Positions 44,523 through 54,593 of a DNA stretch of 64,000 nt are shown piece by piece. The position numbers and the translations under genes were made by a program. Under the pieces are notes generated by a model that was not told where the DNA came from, made no database searches, and saw nothing but the letters and a program-made list of their open reading frames with translations. Source of the stretch: Pseudomonas canadensis (GTDB lineage: Bacteria > Pseudomonadota > Gammaproteobacteria > Pseudomonadales > Pseudomonadaceae); NCBI RefSeq assembly GCF_000503215.1, contig NZ_AYTD01000001.1:558001-622000 (forward strand). The letters are read 5' to 3'. Within the stretch, counting starts at the first letter, position 1; each line of letters starts with the position of its first letter.

Positions 44523-46720
44523 GGGCGCTGATCCTCCAGGTTCTTGGGCTTCCACGTCTTCAACAGTAACGCATTACTCACCACGCTGACGCTGGACAAG
44601 GCCATCGCCGCGCCGGCCAGTACCGGGTTGAGCAGGCCAAAGGCGGCCAGCGGAATGCCGATCAAGTTATACACAAAGGCCCAAAACAGGTTCTGGCGGA
44701 TCTTGGCGTAGGTCTTTCGGCTGATCTCCAGTGCCGCAGGTACCAGGCGCGGGTCGCCGCGCATCAGGGTGATACCGGCGGCGTGCATGGCCACGTCGGT
44801 GCCGCCACCCATGGCGATGCCGATATCGGCGGCGGCCAGGGCCGGGGCGTCGTTGATGCCGTCGCCGACCATTGCGACAACCCCGGTTTTTTTCAGCTCG
44901 GCGACGGTGGCGGCTTTGTCGGCAGGCAGTACTTGCGCGTACACATCGTCGATGCCCAATGCCTCGGCCACCACGCGGGCACTGCCGCGATTATCACCCG
45001 TGAGCAAGTGGCTGCTGATGTGCTGGGCCTTGAGTTGCTCCACTGCTTCCAGCGCACCGGGTTTGAGCGTGTCGCCAAAGGCGAACAGTCCAAGCACTCG
45101 GGGTTGTGCGCCTTGTTCGATCAGCCAGGACAAGGTGCGGCCTTCTGCCTCCCAAGCCTTGGCGGAGTCGGCCAGATGGCCCGCGTTCAAGCCGCTTTCT
45201 TCCAGCAGGCGATGATTGCCCAGAGCCAGTTGCAGGCCGTCCAGCGTGCCGGCGATGCCACGCCCGGTCAGGGATTGGCTGGCGGTCACGTCCGTCACTG
45301 TCAGACCTTGTTCCTTGCAGGCGTCCAGCACGGCCTTTGCCAGCGGGTGCTCACTGCCACGTTGCAACGCTCCGGCTTGTTGCAGCAGCAAGGTTTCGTT
45401 GCCATCCACGGCTGCCAAGTGCGCAATCTTCGGCGCGCCGGAGGTGAGGGTGCCGGTCTTGTCGAAGACCACCGCGCTCACTTCATGAGCGCGTTCCAGG
45501 GCTTCGGCATCCTTGATCAGAATACCGTGGCGCGCGGCAACACCCGTGCCGGCCATGATCGCAGTTGGCGTGGCCAGGCCCAGCGCGCAAGGGCAGGCGA
45601 TCACCAAGACCGCGACGGCATTGATGATTGCCGTTTCCAAGGGCGCGCCATACAGCCACCAACCCACCACAGTCACCAACGCCAGCACCAGCACGGCCGG
45701 GACGAAGACCTGGCTGACTTTATCCACCAGTTTCTGGATCGGAGCCTTGGCGGCCTGGGCGTCTTCCACCAGGCGGATGATCCGCGCCAGTACGCTTTCG
45801 GCACCGAGGGCCAGGGTGCGCACCAGCAGCCGGCCTTCGCCGTTGATGGCGCCGCCGGTAACCTTATCGCCGGGTTGTTTTGGCACGGGCAGGCTTTCGC
45901 CACTGATCAGGGCTTCGTCCGCATGGCTCTGCCCCTCGACCACCTCACCGTCCACCGGGAAGCGTTCGCCGGGTTTTACCACCACCAGATCATTGAGTTT
46001 CAGGGCATTGATGGCGACATCTTCTTCACGGCCCTCAATCACCCGAATCGCCCGCTCCGGACGCAAGGCTTCCAGGGCGCGGATAGCGCTGGCGGTCTGG
46101 CGCTTGGCGCGGCTCTCCAAATATTTACCGAGCAGCACCAGGGCGATCACCACCGCCGAGGCTTCGAAGTACAGGTGCGGTGCCATGCCGGGATGCGCGG
46201 TGAGCCATTCATAAATACTCAAGCCATAACCGGCGCTAGTGCCGATCGCCACCAGCAGGTCCATATTGCCAGCACCGGCACGCACGGCTTTCCAGGCGGC
46301 GACATAAAAGCGTGCGCCAAAGATGAACTGCACGGGGGTGGCCAGGGCGAATTGTGCCCATGCCGGCAGCATCCAGTGCAGGCCGAAGGGTTCCACCAGC
46401 ATCGGCAGCACCAATGGCAATGCCAGCAGGATCGCCAGCATCAGCGACCAACGTTCGCGGTGCAGGCGCTGGGCTTGGTCCGCGTCGGTGGCGGTTTCGC
46501 TCTGGGGCAACGTGGCGGTATAGCCGGCTTTGTCGACGGCTGCGATCAACACGCCGGGGTCCATCTGGCCGAGCACTTCGACATGGGCGCGTTCATTGGC
46601 CAGGTTGACGCTGACGCTTTGCACCCCCGGCACCTTGCCCAGCGCCCGCTCGACCCGGCCGGCACAGCTGGCGCAGGTCATGCCGCTGATCGGCAGGTCA
46701 AAGGTGGTGGATCCATTCAT
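44519..46720 (-). CDS. copA: Cu(+)-exporting P1B-type ATPase
   Basis: Pumps Cu(I) from the cytoplasm to the periplasm. The 733-residue protein has one N-terminal heavy-metal domain (GMTCASC, C16/C19), eight membrane helices, the transport motif ACPCALG, the phosphorylation motif [10 protein letters not shown], and the hinge [12 protein letters not shown] single metal domain is normal for Pseudomonas. ATG 46720 follows TTGGAGG; the five-codon upstream extension lacks support. Preceded by a CueR operator and overlapping cueR. Confidence 0.96.
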   Translation of the reverse strand: MNGSTTFDLPISGMTCASCAGRVERALGKVPGVQSVSVNLANERAHVEVLGQMDPGVLIAAVDKAGYTATLPQSETATDADQAQRLHRERWSLMLAILLALPLVLPMLVEPFGLHWMLPAWAQFALATPVQFIFGARFYVAAWKAVRAGAGNMDLLVAIGTSAGYGLSIYEWLTAHPGMAPHLYFEASAVVIALVLLGKYLESRAKRQTASAIRALEALRPERAIRVIEGREEDVAINALKLNDLVVVKPGERFPVDGEVVEGQSHADEALISGESLPVPKQPGDKVTGGAINGEGRLLVRTLALGAESVLARIIRLVEDAQAAKAPIQKLVDKVSQVFVPAVLVLALVTVVGWWLYGAPLETAIINAVAVLVIACPCALGLATPTAIMAGTGVAARHGILIKDAEALERAHEVSAVVFDKTGTLTSGAPKIAHLAAVDGNETLLLQQAGALQRGSEHPLAKAVLDACKEQGLTVTDVTASQSLTGRGIAGTLDGLQLALGNHRLLEESGLNAGHLADSAKAWEAEGRTLSWLIEQGAQPRVLGLFAFGDTLKPGALEAVEQLKAQHISSHLLTGDNRGSARVVAEALGIDDVYAQVLPADKAATVAELKKTGVVAMVGDGINDAPALAAADIGIAMGGGTDVAMHAAGITLMRGDPRLVPAALEISRKTYAKIRQNLFWAFVYNLIGIPLAAFGLLNPVLAGAAMALSSVSVVSNALLLKTWKPKNLEDQRP

Positions 46721-46749
46721 GGGGCAGTCCTCCAAGAGAAGTTGCCCCT

Positions 46750-46781
46750 AGGATCAACCTTGACCTGTGGGGAAGGTCAAG
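46750..46781 (-). promoter_or_regulatory. CueR-type operator/promoter of copA
   Basis: A perfect eight-base dyad CTTGACCT/AGGTCAAG with a seven-base spacer (46759-46781). Reading leftward it gives -35 TTGACC, then a 19-base spacer and a weak -10 (GATCCT), the overlong spacing typical of MerR-family activated promoters. It lies between the small periplasmic gene and copA. Confidence 0.85.
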
Positions 46782-46786
46782 CGTCT

Positions 46787-47167
46787 TTAATATTCCAATT
46801 CGGCAGCTTTCAGGTACATCCCATCCGGGCCCTGGGCAATGCGCAATTTGCGCACGTCACCGGCCTTGAGCGTGATGTTCTGCGCTGGCGGCGCCAACAT
46901 CCCCGGCAGGCAGCCAGGGGATTGGCCTGGCAGCAGCTTCAGGCGCAACGAAAGATTGCCCGCCGGCAAGTTGAACGATGTGGCCTGTTCCTGGAACAGC
47001 CTACCCGCGAGTTGGTCATTCAGGTACAGGCCGATTTCGCAGTTGGTCGGCACTTCCAGGCGTTCCCGGGAAATGATCAGCACCGCATAGTCTTCTGCGG
47101 CGAAGGCTTGGGGCGCAGCGGCCGACAAGCTCATCAGGCCAGCAAGGGCAAAAAACGACCAGCGCAT
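46787..47167 (-). CDS. Hypothetical periplasmic protein between copZ and copA
   Basis: 126 residues with a signal peptide (RWSFFALAGLMSLSAAAPQAFA). The mature domain is small and beta-rich, with two cysteines (PTNCEIGLYLND and SPGCLPGML). Function not recognised. The start at 47167 is chosen for the signal peptide and CGGAG; the open frame extends 62 codons upstream without merit. It lies between copZ and copA and ends five bases before the CueR operator of copA, so copA is expressed separately. Confidence 0.72.
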   Translation of the reverse strand: MRWSFFALAGLMSLSAAAPQAFAAEDYAVLIISRERLEVPTNCEIGLYLNDQLAGRLFQEQATSFNLPAGNLSLRLKLLPGQSPGCLPGMLAPPAQNITLKAGDVRKLRIAQGPDGMYLKAAELEY

Positions 47168-47254
47168 GGCGAATGCTCCGTGGTGTGAATCAAAGATGGG
47201 TGAAGCTTGGCCTTTGAAGCGGCCAAATACTAGCCCGGCAGAAATTTCCGGAAC

Positions 47255-47285
47255 TTGACCTTGCCATCGTGGCAAGGTCGAGACT
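47255..47285 (+). promoter_or_regulatory. CueR-type operator/promoter of copZ
   Basis: A perfect 10-base dyad GACCTTGCCA/TGGCAAGGTC with a three-base centre (47257-47279). It sits in a promoter with -35 TTGACC (47255-47260), a 19-base spacer and -10 GAGACT (47280-47285). It directs transcription toward copZ. Confidence 0.85.
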
Positions 47286-47314
47286 GGGTCCAACCTCATC
47301 AAAGGAGTCATGTC

Positions 47315-47512
47315 ATGCAAGTATTCAGCGTTGAAGGAATGACCTGCGGCCATTGCGTTCGAGCGGTGACCCAGGCAGTGCAGAGCCAGGATCCGGCGGC
47401 CAGTGTGAAGGTCGACTTGGCCGCGAAGGAAGTGGGCGTCGAAAGCCGCTTGTCTGCCGAACAGGTGATCGAGGCGATCACCGAAGAGGGCTACAGCGCC
47501 AAGCTTGCCTGA
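47315..47512 (+). CDS. copZ: Copper chaperone CopZ
   Basis: Cytoplasmic Cu(I) carrier of 65 residues. A heavy-metal domain with MTCGHC near the N-terminus and the typical closing EEGYSAKLA. ATG 47315 lies eight bases from AAAGGAG. A CueR promoter 30 bases upstream of the ribosome region indicates copper induction. Delivers copper to CopA or sequesters it. Confidence 0.94.
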   Translation: MQVFSVEGMTCGHCVRAVTQAVQSQDPAASVKVDLAAKEVGVESRLSAEQVIEAITEEGYSAKLA

Positions 47513-47597
47513 TACAGGTAAATAGTTAGCGAGCTATCGTGTTCAATGCACCCAAGCGCGGCTAGACTATCGGGCTGCCGTCTCACTTGGGTGCCCG

Positions 47598-48791
47598 ATG
47601 AACCTCCGCATAATCCTGATTCTGGGTGCCTTGAGCGCCTTCGCGCCCTTGGCGATCGATTTTTACCTGCCGGGCTTCCCGGCCATGGCCAAGGCCTTCG
47701 CGACCGACGAAAAACACATCCAACTGACCCTGGCGGTGTATTTCGGTGGCCTGGCCATCGGCCAATTGATCTATGGCCCACTGGCTGACCGCTTTGGCCG
47801 ACGCGGCCCGCTGCTCAGTGGGGTCACGCTGTTTACCCTGGCTTCATTTGCCTGCGCCTTTGCGCCTTCCCTGGAATGGCTGATCGGCGCGCGTTTTGTG
47901 CAGGCCCTTGGTGGCTGCGCTGGCATGGTGATCTCCCGCGCAGTGGTCAGTGACAAATGCGACGCGGTCGGCTCAGCCAAAGTGTTTTCCCAGTTGATGC
48001 TGGTCACAGGCCTCGCGCCGATCCTTGCACCGCTGGCCGGTGGACTGATGGTGGGAATATGGGGCTGGCAGTCGATTTTCCTCGCCCTGTCGATCTTCAG
48101 CGTGATGGCGGCCATCGCCGTGGCCGTCGGGCTGCCGGAAACCTTCCCGGCCCATCAGCCGCGCCAGCCGTTGTCCGGGTCGCTGCGTCGCTATGCTGCG
48201 CTGCTGTCGGACCGGGTCTACCTCGGCTATGCCCTCACCGGTGGTATCTCGATTGCCGGGATGTTTGCCTACATCGCCGGTTCACCTTTCGTCTTCATCC
48301 AGCTCTACGGCGTGCCTGCCGAGCATTACGGCTGGCTGTTCGGCTCCAACGCTGCGGGCTTTATCCTGGTGGCGCAGGTCAACGCGCGGTTGCTGTCCAA
48401 GCGTGGCCCGGCGTTCCTGTTGTCGCGCAGTGTGTGGGTCTACCTGCTGGCCGCGTTGAGCTTGCTGGGTATCGCGGCGCTGCGCACCGATGCGTTGTGG
48501 CCGTTACTGGTGCCGCTGTTTATTTGCATCGCCAGCCTGGGCTGCATTTTGCCGAATACTTCGGCCTGTGCCATGAGCGGGCAGGGTGCACGGGCCGGTA
48601 GCGCTTCGGCGTTGCTCGGTTGCATTCAGTTTGGCGTGGCGGCGGGGGCGGCGTCGTTGGTCGGAGTTTTGCACGACGGCACGGCGATGCCGATGGCGAT
48701 GGTCATCAGCTTGTGCGGTGTGTTGGCGGTGACGATCGCAATGTCGACCCAGCGCCTGCAACGCAAACGGGCCTTGCAGGCGCAGGTCTGA
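47598..48791 (+). CDS. Bcr/CflA family MFS drug transporter
   Basis: Proton-driven exporter of 397 residues with 12 membrane helices. Family signatures: APLAIDFYLPGFPAMAKAF at the first helix, the motif A region GPLADRFGRRGPLL, and the GARFVQALGGCAGMVISRAV of Bcr/CflA proteins. Substrates in this family include bicyclomycin and sulfonamides; the specific one here is unknown. ATG 47598 is 85 bases after copZ. Confidence 0.93.
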   Translation: MNLRIILILGALSAFAPLAIDFYLPGFPAMAKAFATDEKHIQLTLAVYFGGLAIGQLIYGPLADRFGRRGPLLSGVTLFTLASFACAFAPSLEWLIGARFVQALGGCAGMVISRAVVSDKCDAVGSAKVFSQLMLVTGLAPILAPLAGGLMVGIWGWQSIFLALSIFSVMAAIAVAVGLPETFPAHQPRQPLSGSLRRYAALLSDRVYLGYALTGGISIAGMFAYIAGSPFVFIQLYGVPAEHYGWLFGSNAAGFILVAQVNARLLSKRGPAFLLSRSVWVYLLAALSLLGIAALRTDALWPLLVPLFICIASLGCILPNTSACAMSGQGARAGSASALLGCIQFGVAAGAASLVGVLHDGTAMPMAMVISLCGVLAVTIAMSTQRLQRKRALQAQV

Positions 48792-48799
48792 ACAGCGGA

Positions 48800-48982
48800 T
48801 CAGCCAGCGGCGGAGCGTTGCTGGCTGCTTGGAAAACGGTGGGGCGCCTGGATACGGGCTTGCAGGGTGTCGGCAAAGGCACGGGCCTCTGCCTCGGTGC
48901 GGAAGGTGAAGGCGTCCTGGTCGAGACGGACTTGCCATTTATTGCCTGCGGATTTTGCTAACGCTTTTATCAGGATTTTCAT
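48800..48982 (-). CDS. Small conserved hypothetical protein
   Basis: 60 residues, basic, function unknown: MKILIKALAKSAGNKWQVRL then DQDAFTFRTEAEARAFADTL. The shape suggests a short beta-hairpin and a helix. ATG 48982 has GAGGAAG six bases upstream. It converges with the MFS gene, nine bases apart. Confidence 0.65.
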   Translation of the reverse strand: MKILIKALAKSAGNKWQVRLDQDAFTFRTEAEARAFADTLQARIQAPHRFPSSQQRSAAG

Positions 48983-49080
48983 TGCTGACTTCCTCACGTA
49001 AAAGAATCGTGGCAAAGGCGGCCAATATAAACCCGAATACCCTCAGAGATATGACAAAGGTCAACTGTCTGACTAGCGGT

Positions 49081-49112
49081 GTCGTCCATTACTTACATGA
49101 ATAATGGACGAC
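49081..49112. promoter_or_regulatory. Perfect 11-base inverted repeat, unknown role
   Basis: GTCGTCCATTA and TAATGGACGAC separated by 10 bases, in the 146-base gap between the quinone reductase stop and the start of the small gene at 48982. No U-tract follows in either direction within a few bases, so an operator is as likely as a terminator. Confidence 0.5.
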
Positions 49113-49128
49113 CCTGACAGCTATTTTT

Positions 49129-50142
49129 TCAGAAGCCTTCCAGCACGATCTTGCCCTTGGCCTTGCCGCTTTCCAGCAGTGCATGGGCACGGCGCAGGTT
49201 CGCCGCATTGATCACACCGAAGTGCTCACCCACCGTGGTTTTCAAGGTGCCGGCGTCGATCAGTTCGGCTACGCGATTGAGCAGGTTGTGCTGTTCGATC
49301 ATGTCCGGGGTCTCGAACATCGAACGCGTGTACATGAACTCCCAATGCAGCGACAGGCTCTTGCGCTTGAGTTTGCTGACGTCCAGCGCCTTGGGATCGT
49401 CAATCAGCGCCAGCTTGCCTTGGGGTTGTAAGGCCTCCACCAACTGGTCCAAGTGATGATCGGTCTGGGTCAGGCTGGCGACGTGGGTCACTTGCGGATG
49501 GCCAGCGGCTTTCAGCGCTTCGCTCAGCGGTTGGCTGTGGTCGATCACCAGGTCAGCGCCAAGGGCCTTGGTCCACTCCTGGGTTTGCGGACGCGAAGCA
49601 GTGCCGATCACTTTCAAGGCGGTGAGCTGGCTGGCCAGTTGGGTCAGGATCGACCCCACGCCACCGGCAGCGCCGACGATCAGCAGGCTCTGGCCTAGGT
49701 CTTGTGTCCCTTCCTGCACTTGCAGGCGTTCGAACAGCAATTCCCAGGCGGTGATGGCGGTCAGCGGCAACGCGGCGGCTTCGGCAAAACCCAGGCTTTT
49801 CGGCATATGCCCGACGATGCGCTCATCCACGGTGTGCAACTCGCTGTTGCCGCCTGGACGCACCAGGGAGCCGGCGTAGAACACCTTGTCGCCGGCCTTG
49901 AACAGCGTCACGTCGCTGCCGACGGCCTTGACCACACCGGCCACATCCCAGCCCAGTACCTTGGCGGCGCCATTTTCCGGGGCGACGTTCTGGCGAACCT
50001 TGGTGTCCACCGGGTTGACCGAGATGGCTTTGACGTCCACCAGCAAGTCACGCGGGCCGGCGACAGGCGCAGGCAGTTCGATGTCTTGCAGGGCGTTTGG
50101 ATCGTTGATCGGCAGTGAGGCGTAGTAAGCAATGGCTTTCAT
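49129..50142 (-). CDS. Zinc-type alcohol dehydrogenase family NADPH:quinone reductase
   Basis: Medium-chain reductase of 337 residues. GroES-like N-terminal domain (KAISVNPVDTKVRQ, VLGWDVAGVV) and Rossmann domain with GAAGGVGSI. There are no cysteines, so despite the family label it cannot carry the usual structural or catalytic zinc. It is more like quinone oxidoreductases. It follows a quinol-monooxygenase-like gene by 22 bases, with a divergent LysR gene beyond, a common quinone-stress arrangement. Confidence 0.88.
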   Translation of the reverse strand: MKAIAYYASLPINDPNALQDIELPAPVAGPRDLLVDVKAISVNPVDTKVRQNVAPENGAAKVLGWDVAGVVKAVGSDVTLFKAGDKVFYAGSLVRPGGNSELHTVDERIVGHMPKSLGFAEAAALPLTAITAWELLFERLQVQEGTQDLGQSLLIVGAAGGVGSILTQLASQLTALKVIGTASRPQTQEWTKALGADLVIDHSQPLSEALKAAGHPQVTHVASLTQTDHHLDQLVEALQPQGKLALIDDPKALDVSKLKRKSLSLHWEFMYTRSMFETPDMIEQHNLLNRVAELIDAGTLKTTVGEHFGVINAANLRRAHALLESGKAKGKIVLEGF

Positions 50143-50164
50143 GATGGCTCCAGAAAAGGCGGGA

Positions 50165-50458
50165 TCAGGCGAGAAATTTCAGGCGCTTGAGCTCGAAGTG
50201 TTCGAGCACATCAGCGGCCTTGGCGCGAAAGCTCTGGATATGTGCGCTCTGGTCGTGGTCGGCCAGCGCCGCGTCGTCGCTCCAGCGTTCGAGCATGTAG
50301 AAGGTTTCGGGGTGTTGCAGATCCTGGTGCAGGTCGTACTGCTCGCAACCGGCCTCCAGGCGAGTGGGTTCCAACAGGCCGCGCAGCAAGGTTTCCAGGG
50401 TGGCCTGTTGGCCGGGTTTGGCGATCAGCGTGGCGATGACGTTAAAGGCGGTGGTCAT
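50165..50458 (-). CDS. Putative quinol monooxygenase (ABM domain)
   Basis: 97 residues, a single ABM/YgiN-like ferredoxin-fold domain: FNVIATLIAKPGQQATLETL, EAGCEQYDLHQDLQHPETFY, then MLERWSDDAALADHDQSAHI. Such proteins act as cofactor-free quinol or polyketide monooxygenases. GGAG lies six bases before ATG 50458. First gene of a two-gene operon with the quinone reductase. Confidence 0.88.
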   Translation of the reverse strand: MTTAFNVIATLIAKPGQQATLETLLRGLLEPTRLEAGCEQYDLHQDLQHPETFYMLERWSDDAALADHDQSAHIQSFRAKAADVLEHFELKRLKFLA

Positions 50459-50575
50459 ATTCAACTCCAGACACGTGATTAACGGATGCAGAGATGATTG
50501 GCTATTTCCTGCGCAGATAAAACCCGCTAAAACAGCAGTCTGTTTCAACAAAACTTTGATAATGAGTGCAAGTGC

Positions 50576-51502
50576 ATGCTGCGTTTTGATGATTTGCAGT
50601 TGTTTGTGCGTGCGGCAGACCTTGGCAGCTTGTCCGCTGCGGCACGGGTGATGGACCTGTCGCCTGCGGTGGCGAGTGCGGCACTCAAGCGGATCGAACA
50701 GCAACTGGGTACACGCTTGCTGGCGCGTTCCACTCGCAGCCTGCGCCTGACGGCCGAAGGCGAGGGCTTCCTGGAATATGCCCGTGCGGCCTTAAGCTCG
50801 CTGGATGAAGGGCGACGCTTATTGGCCAGCGGGCAGGACCATGTCAGCGGTGTGCTGCAATTGTCGGCTCCGTCGGATTTCGGGCGCAATCAGCTATTGC
50901 CGTGGTTGGATGAGTTCCAGCGTGACTACCCGCAACTCACCGTGCGGCTGTTGCTGGGTGATCGGATTGCCGATCTGTTCCGCCAGCCGGTGGATATCGC
51001 CTTGCGCTATGGTGAGCCTGAGGACTCCAGCCTGATCGCGCTGCCCATCGCCCCAGACAATGTGCGTGTGCTGTGTGCCTCTCCCAGCTATCTCGCACGT
51101 TATGGCGAGCCTCGGCACCTGGAGCAACTGGCCCAGCATAATTGCCTGTTGTACATGCTTGGCAGCCGGGTCCACGATCATTGGACCTTTTACGATGGCA
51201 AGCGCGAAATCAGCCTGACCGTCACCGGCGACCGCTTCAGTGACGATGCCGATGTGGTCCGCCGCTGGGCGGTGGCGGGTGTGGGCATTGCCTACAAGTC
51301 CTGGCTGGATGTGAGTACCGACGTGCTGGCCGGGCGCTTGCGGCTTATCCTGCCGGAGCTGCGGGGTGAGCGCACGCCGCTCAATCTGTTGTGTGCCCAT
51401 CGTGCGCAACTGAGCAAGCCCATCAATCTGCTGCGGGAAATGCTCGTGTCCCGCTGTACGACATTGACCGCCCAATTGCCAGTGCGATCCAGTGCGACGT
51501 AA
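50576..51502 (+). CDS. LysR family transcriptional regulator
   Basis: 308 residues. N-terminal winged helix (DDLQLFVRAADLGSLSAAARV, then QQLGTRLLARSTRSLRLTAEG) and a type 2 periplasmic-binding-like effector domain, in the CrgA/YafC-like branch. Divergent from the quinol monooxygenase/quinone reductase operon across 117 bases, so it is the likely regulator of that pair. The ATG at 50576 has no strong ribosome site. Confidence 0.9.
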   Translation: MLRFDDLQLFVRAADLGSLSAAARVMDLSPAVASAALKRIEQQLGTRLLARSTRSLRLTAEGEGFLEYARAALSSLDEGRRLLASGQDHVSGVLQLSAPSDFGRNQLLPWLDEFQRDYPQLTVRLLLGDRIADLFRQPVDIALRYGEPEDSSLIALPIAPDNVRVLCASPSYLARYGEPRHLEQLAQHNCLLYMLGSRVHDHWTFYDGKREISLTVTGDRFSDDADVVRRWAVAGVGIAYKSWLDVSTDVLAGRLRLILPELRGERTPLNLLCAHRAQLSKPINLLREMLVSRCTTLTAQLPVRSSAT

Positions 51503-51639
51503 CGGACTCCATCAAAGTAGGAAAATTCACTCAGCTCCTGTCCCTCTCTACGCTGTCAGACGCGATGGAACCGGCGGTTTGCGCCCCTATACTTTGGTGC
51601 CTACCTCAGCAGAAAAATAAATCGACAGGGAGTGAAAAG

Positions 51640-52329
51640 ATGGAAGCTGCACCTTGCATCAGTCAGATCGCCAGCTTGCTCGCCGAACCCAAACGTGCCG
51701 CCATGCTGTGGGCCTTGATGGATGGCTCGGCCAAGTCGCCCGTCGAGTTGGCAGCACTTGCCGGGTTGTCACCGACCTCTGCCAACGCGCATCTGGCGCG
51801 ACTGACGGCAAGTGGCGTGCTGCGAGTCGAAGCCCAGCGTGGCAAGCGCTTGTTCCGTGTCGCGGCGCCTGATGTCAGCGCCGCTATTGATGCCTTGGCC
51901 AGGACCACCATGGCGTGCGCCGCACGCCGTGGGCCGCAGGCTTTAACGCCGGCCTTGGTTGCCCCGGCGTTGTTACGCCATGCGCGGTTGTGCCATGGCC
52001 ACCTCGGCGGGGAATTGGGGGCGCAGCTGTATCAGCATCTTTTGGACGCGTGTTGGATAGAGTGCCATGAGCAGCGCGCCGATATCACCGTCAAGGGCGC
52101 GCAGCGCCTGGCAAACCTGGGGATTTTTACCCAAGCCCTGGCGTCGCCGCTGGTGTGTAATTGTTTCGATTGGAGCCAGCCCCAACCTCACCTGGGCGGT
52201 GCGTTGGGAGCGGGGTTGTTGCAACTGTTTCTACAGTCGAATTGGATCAGCGTGATCAATGACTCCCAGGCTTTACGGGTCAACGCCGCAGGACACAGGG
52301 AAATCACCCGATTGGCCATGTCTGTATGA
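51640..52329 (+). CDS. ArsR-type winged-helix regulator with long C-terminal domain
   Basis: 229 residues, twice the length of simple ArsR proteins. The helix-turn-helix is near the N-terminus (AEPKRAAMLWALMDGSAKSP, then LAALAGLSPTSANAHLARL). The C-terminal domain has several Cys/His residues (RHARLCHGHLGG, CWIECHEQ, LVCNCFDWSQPQPHLGG), which might bind a metal or haem; this is inference. ATG 51640 has AGGGAG seven bases upstream. The target is not apparent. Confidence 0.85.
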   Translation: MEAAPCISQIASLLAEPKRAAMLWALMDGSAKSPVELAALAGLSPTSANAHLARLTASGVLRVEAQRGKRLFRVAAPDVSAAIDALARTTMACAARRGPQALTPALVAPALLRHARLCHGHLGGELGAQLYQHLLDACWIECHEQRADITVKGAQRLANLGIFTQALASPLVCNCFDWSQPQPHLGGALGAGLLQLFLQSNWISVINDSQALRVNAAGHREITRLAMSV

Positions 52330-52340
52330 CATGGCCAATC
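52310..52340 (+). terminator. Terminator overlapping the end of the ArsR-type gene
   Basis: A perfect 13-base stem (GATTGGCCATGTC/GACATGGCCAATC) with a five-base loop, followed by CTTTTCT. The hairpin includes the last codons and stop codon of the gene, so the C-terminal sequence is partly constrained by the terminator. Confidence 0.85.
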
Positions 52341-52353
52341 CTTTTCTACTCAG

Positions 52354-53310
<957 letters not shown>

Positions 53311-53501
53311 CTAAATTCTCATCAGGTGCAATGGCGGCATTCTACAGGCCATGGCCGAAATAATCGGCAAAACCTGACCAGCAGGATCGTTTTCGTTGCA
53401 TTCGCGCAAGGGCCGCGTGAACTAAGGTGTAACGAAACGTTAGCGGCGTGACGCAGTCTGTACCCCATCAATGACTGATTTGCCGCACTAAAAGGCCCGG
53501 A

Positions 53502-54593
53502 ATGCTCACATCTCTCAAGCAAGAAAAATTCATGCTGCTGGCGCTGATTGCTGCCATCGCCGCCTACCCGTTGGAGCACTGGATGCTGCACAGCGGGCAG
53601 ATCACGGCGTTGTTGGCCGGCGTGGTGCTGATCGGTTTTATCGTGGTGGCGTCGATGCGCGTGGCCCATCATGCCGAGCAACTGGCGGAAAAGGTCGGTG
53701 ACCCCTACGGCACCATGATCCTCACCCTCGCCGCCGTGCTAGTGGAAGTGGTGATCCTGGCGATCATGATGAGCAACGAGCCGTCGCCCACCCTGGTACG
53801 GGACACCATTTATTCGGCGGTGATGCTCGATATCAACGGCATCCTCGGCCTGGCAGCGCTGATGGGCGGCATCAAGCATGGCGAACAGTCCTACAACGAT
53901 GATTCGGCCCGCACCTACAGCGTGATGATCCTCACCGCCATGGGTGTGTCGATGGTGGTGCCGGAATTCATCCCCGAAGCCGACTGGAAAATCTATTCGG
54001 CCTTCACCATTGGCGCGATGGTGGTGTTGTACACCCTGTTCCTGCGCATGCAGGTTGGGCCGCACAGTTACTTCTTCAGCTACAGCTACCCGGAAAAACG
54101 CCGCAAGAAGTTGCCGGAAGACGAGCAGGCGCCGCCGGTCAACCTGGCGTTCTCCATTGGTACCCTGGTGTTTGGGGTGATTGTGATCGGTGCGCTGGCC
54201 GAGGTGATGTCCAAGACCCTGGACCTTGGCCTGGAAGGCACGGGGGCGCCGCCGGTGATTACGGCGATTGTGGTCGCGGCCATTTCGGCAGCGCCGGAGA
54301 TTCTGACGGCATTGCGCGCCGCGTTGGCCAACCGCATGCAGTCGGTGGTCAACATTGCGTTGGGTGCTTCGCTGTCGACGGTGATCCTGACGGTGCCGGT
54401 GATGGAGGCAATGGCGCTCTACACCGGCCAGCCGTTCCAGATGGCGATGACGCCGGTACAAACGGTGATGGTGTTTATCACGCTGATCGTCAGTGCGATC
54501 AACCTCAACGATGGCGAAACCAACGCCATCGAAGGGATGACCCATTTCGTGCTGTTTGCGACCTTTATCATGCTGTCGCTGTTGGGGTTGTAA
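53502..54593 (+). CDS. Calcium/proton antiporter (CaCA family, ChaA-like)
   Basis: 363 residues with about eleven membrane helices. The two family repeats carry acidic motifs: GDPYGTMILTLAAVLVEVVI in the first half and AAISAAPEILTALRAALANR in the second. An acidic/basic cytoplasmic loop lies between (SYPEKRRKKLPEDEQ). Expected to export Ca2+ (or Na+/K+) in exchange for protons. It converges directly with the 8-oxoguanine deaminase gene. Confidence 0.9.
   Translation: MLTSLKQEKFMLLALIAAIAAYPLEHWMLHSGQITALLAGVVLIGFIVVASMRVAHHAEQLAEKVGDPYGTMILTLAAVLVEVVILAIMMSNEPSPTLVRDTIYSAVMLDINGILGLAALMGGIKHGEQSYNDDSARTYSVMILTAMGVSMVVPEFIPEADWKIYSAFTIGAMVVLYTLFLRMQVGPHSYFFSYSYPEKRRKKLPEDEQAPPVNLAFSIGTLVFGVIVIGALAEVMSKTLDLGLEGTGAPPVITAIVVAAISAAPEILTALRAALANRMQSVVNIALGASLSTVILTVPVMEAMALYTGQPFQMAMTPVQTVMVFITLIVSAINLNDGETNAIEGMTHFVLFATFIMLSLLGL

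Noticed and set aside
44783..47188. 801-codon open frame opposite copA
   Set aside because: Covers copA, its CueR operator and the periplasmic gene on the other strand; composition (Gln/His/Gly) is typical of antisense frames.
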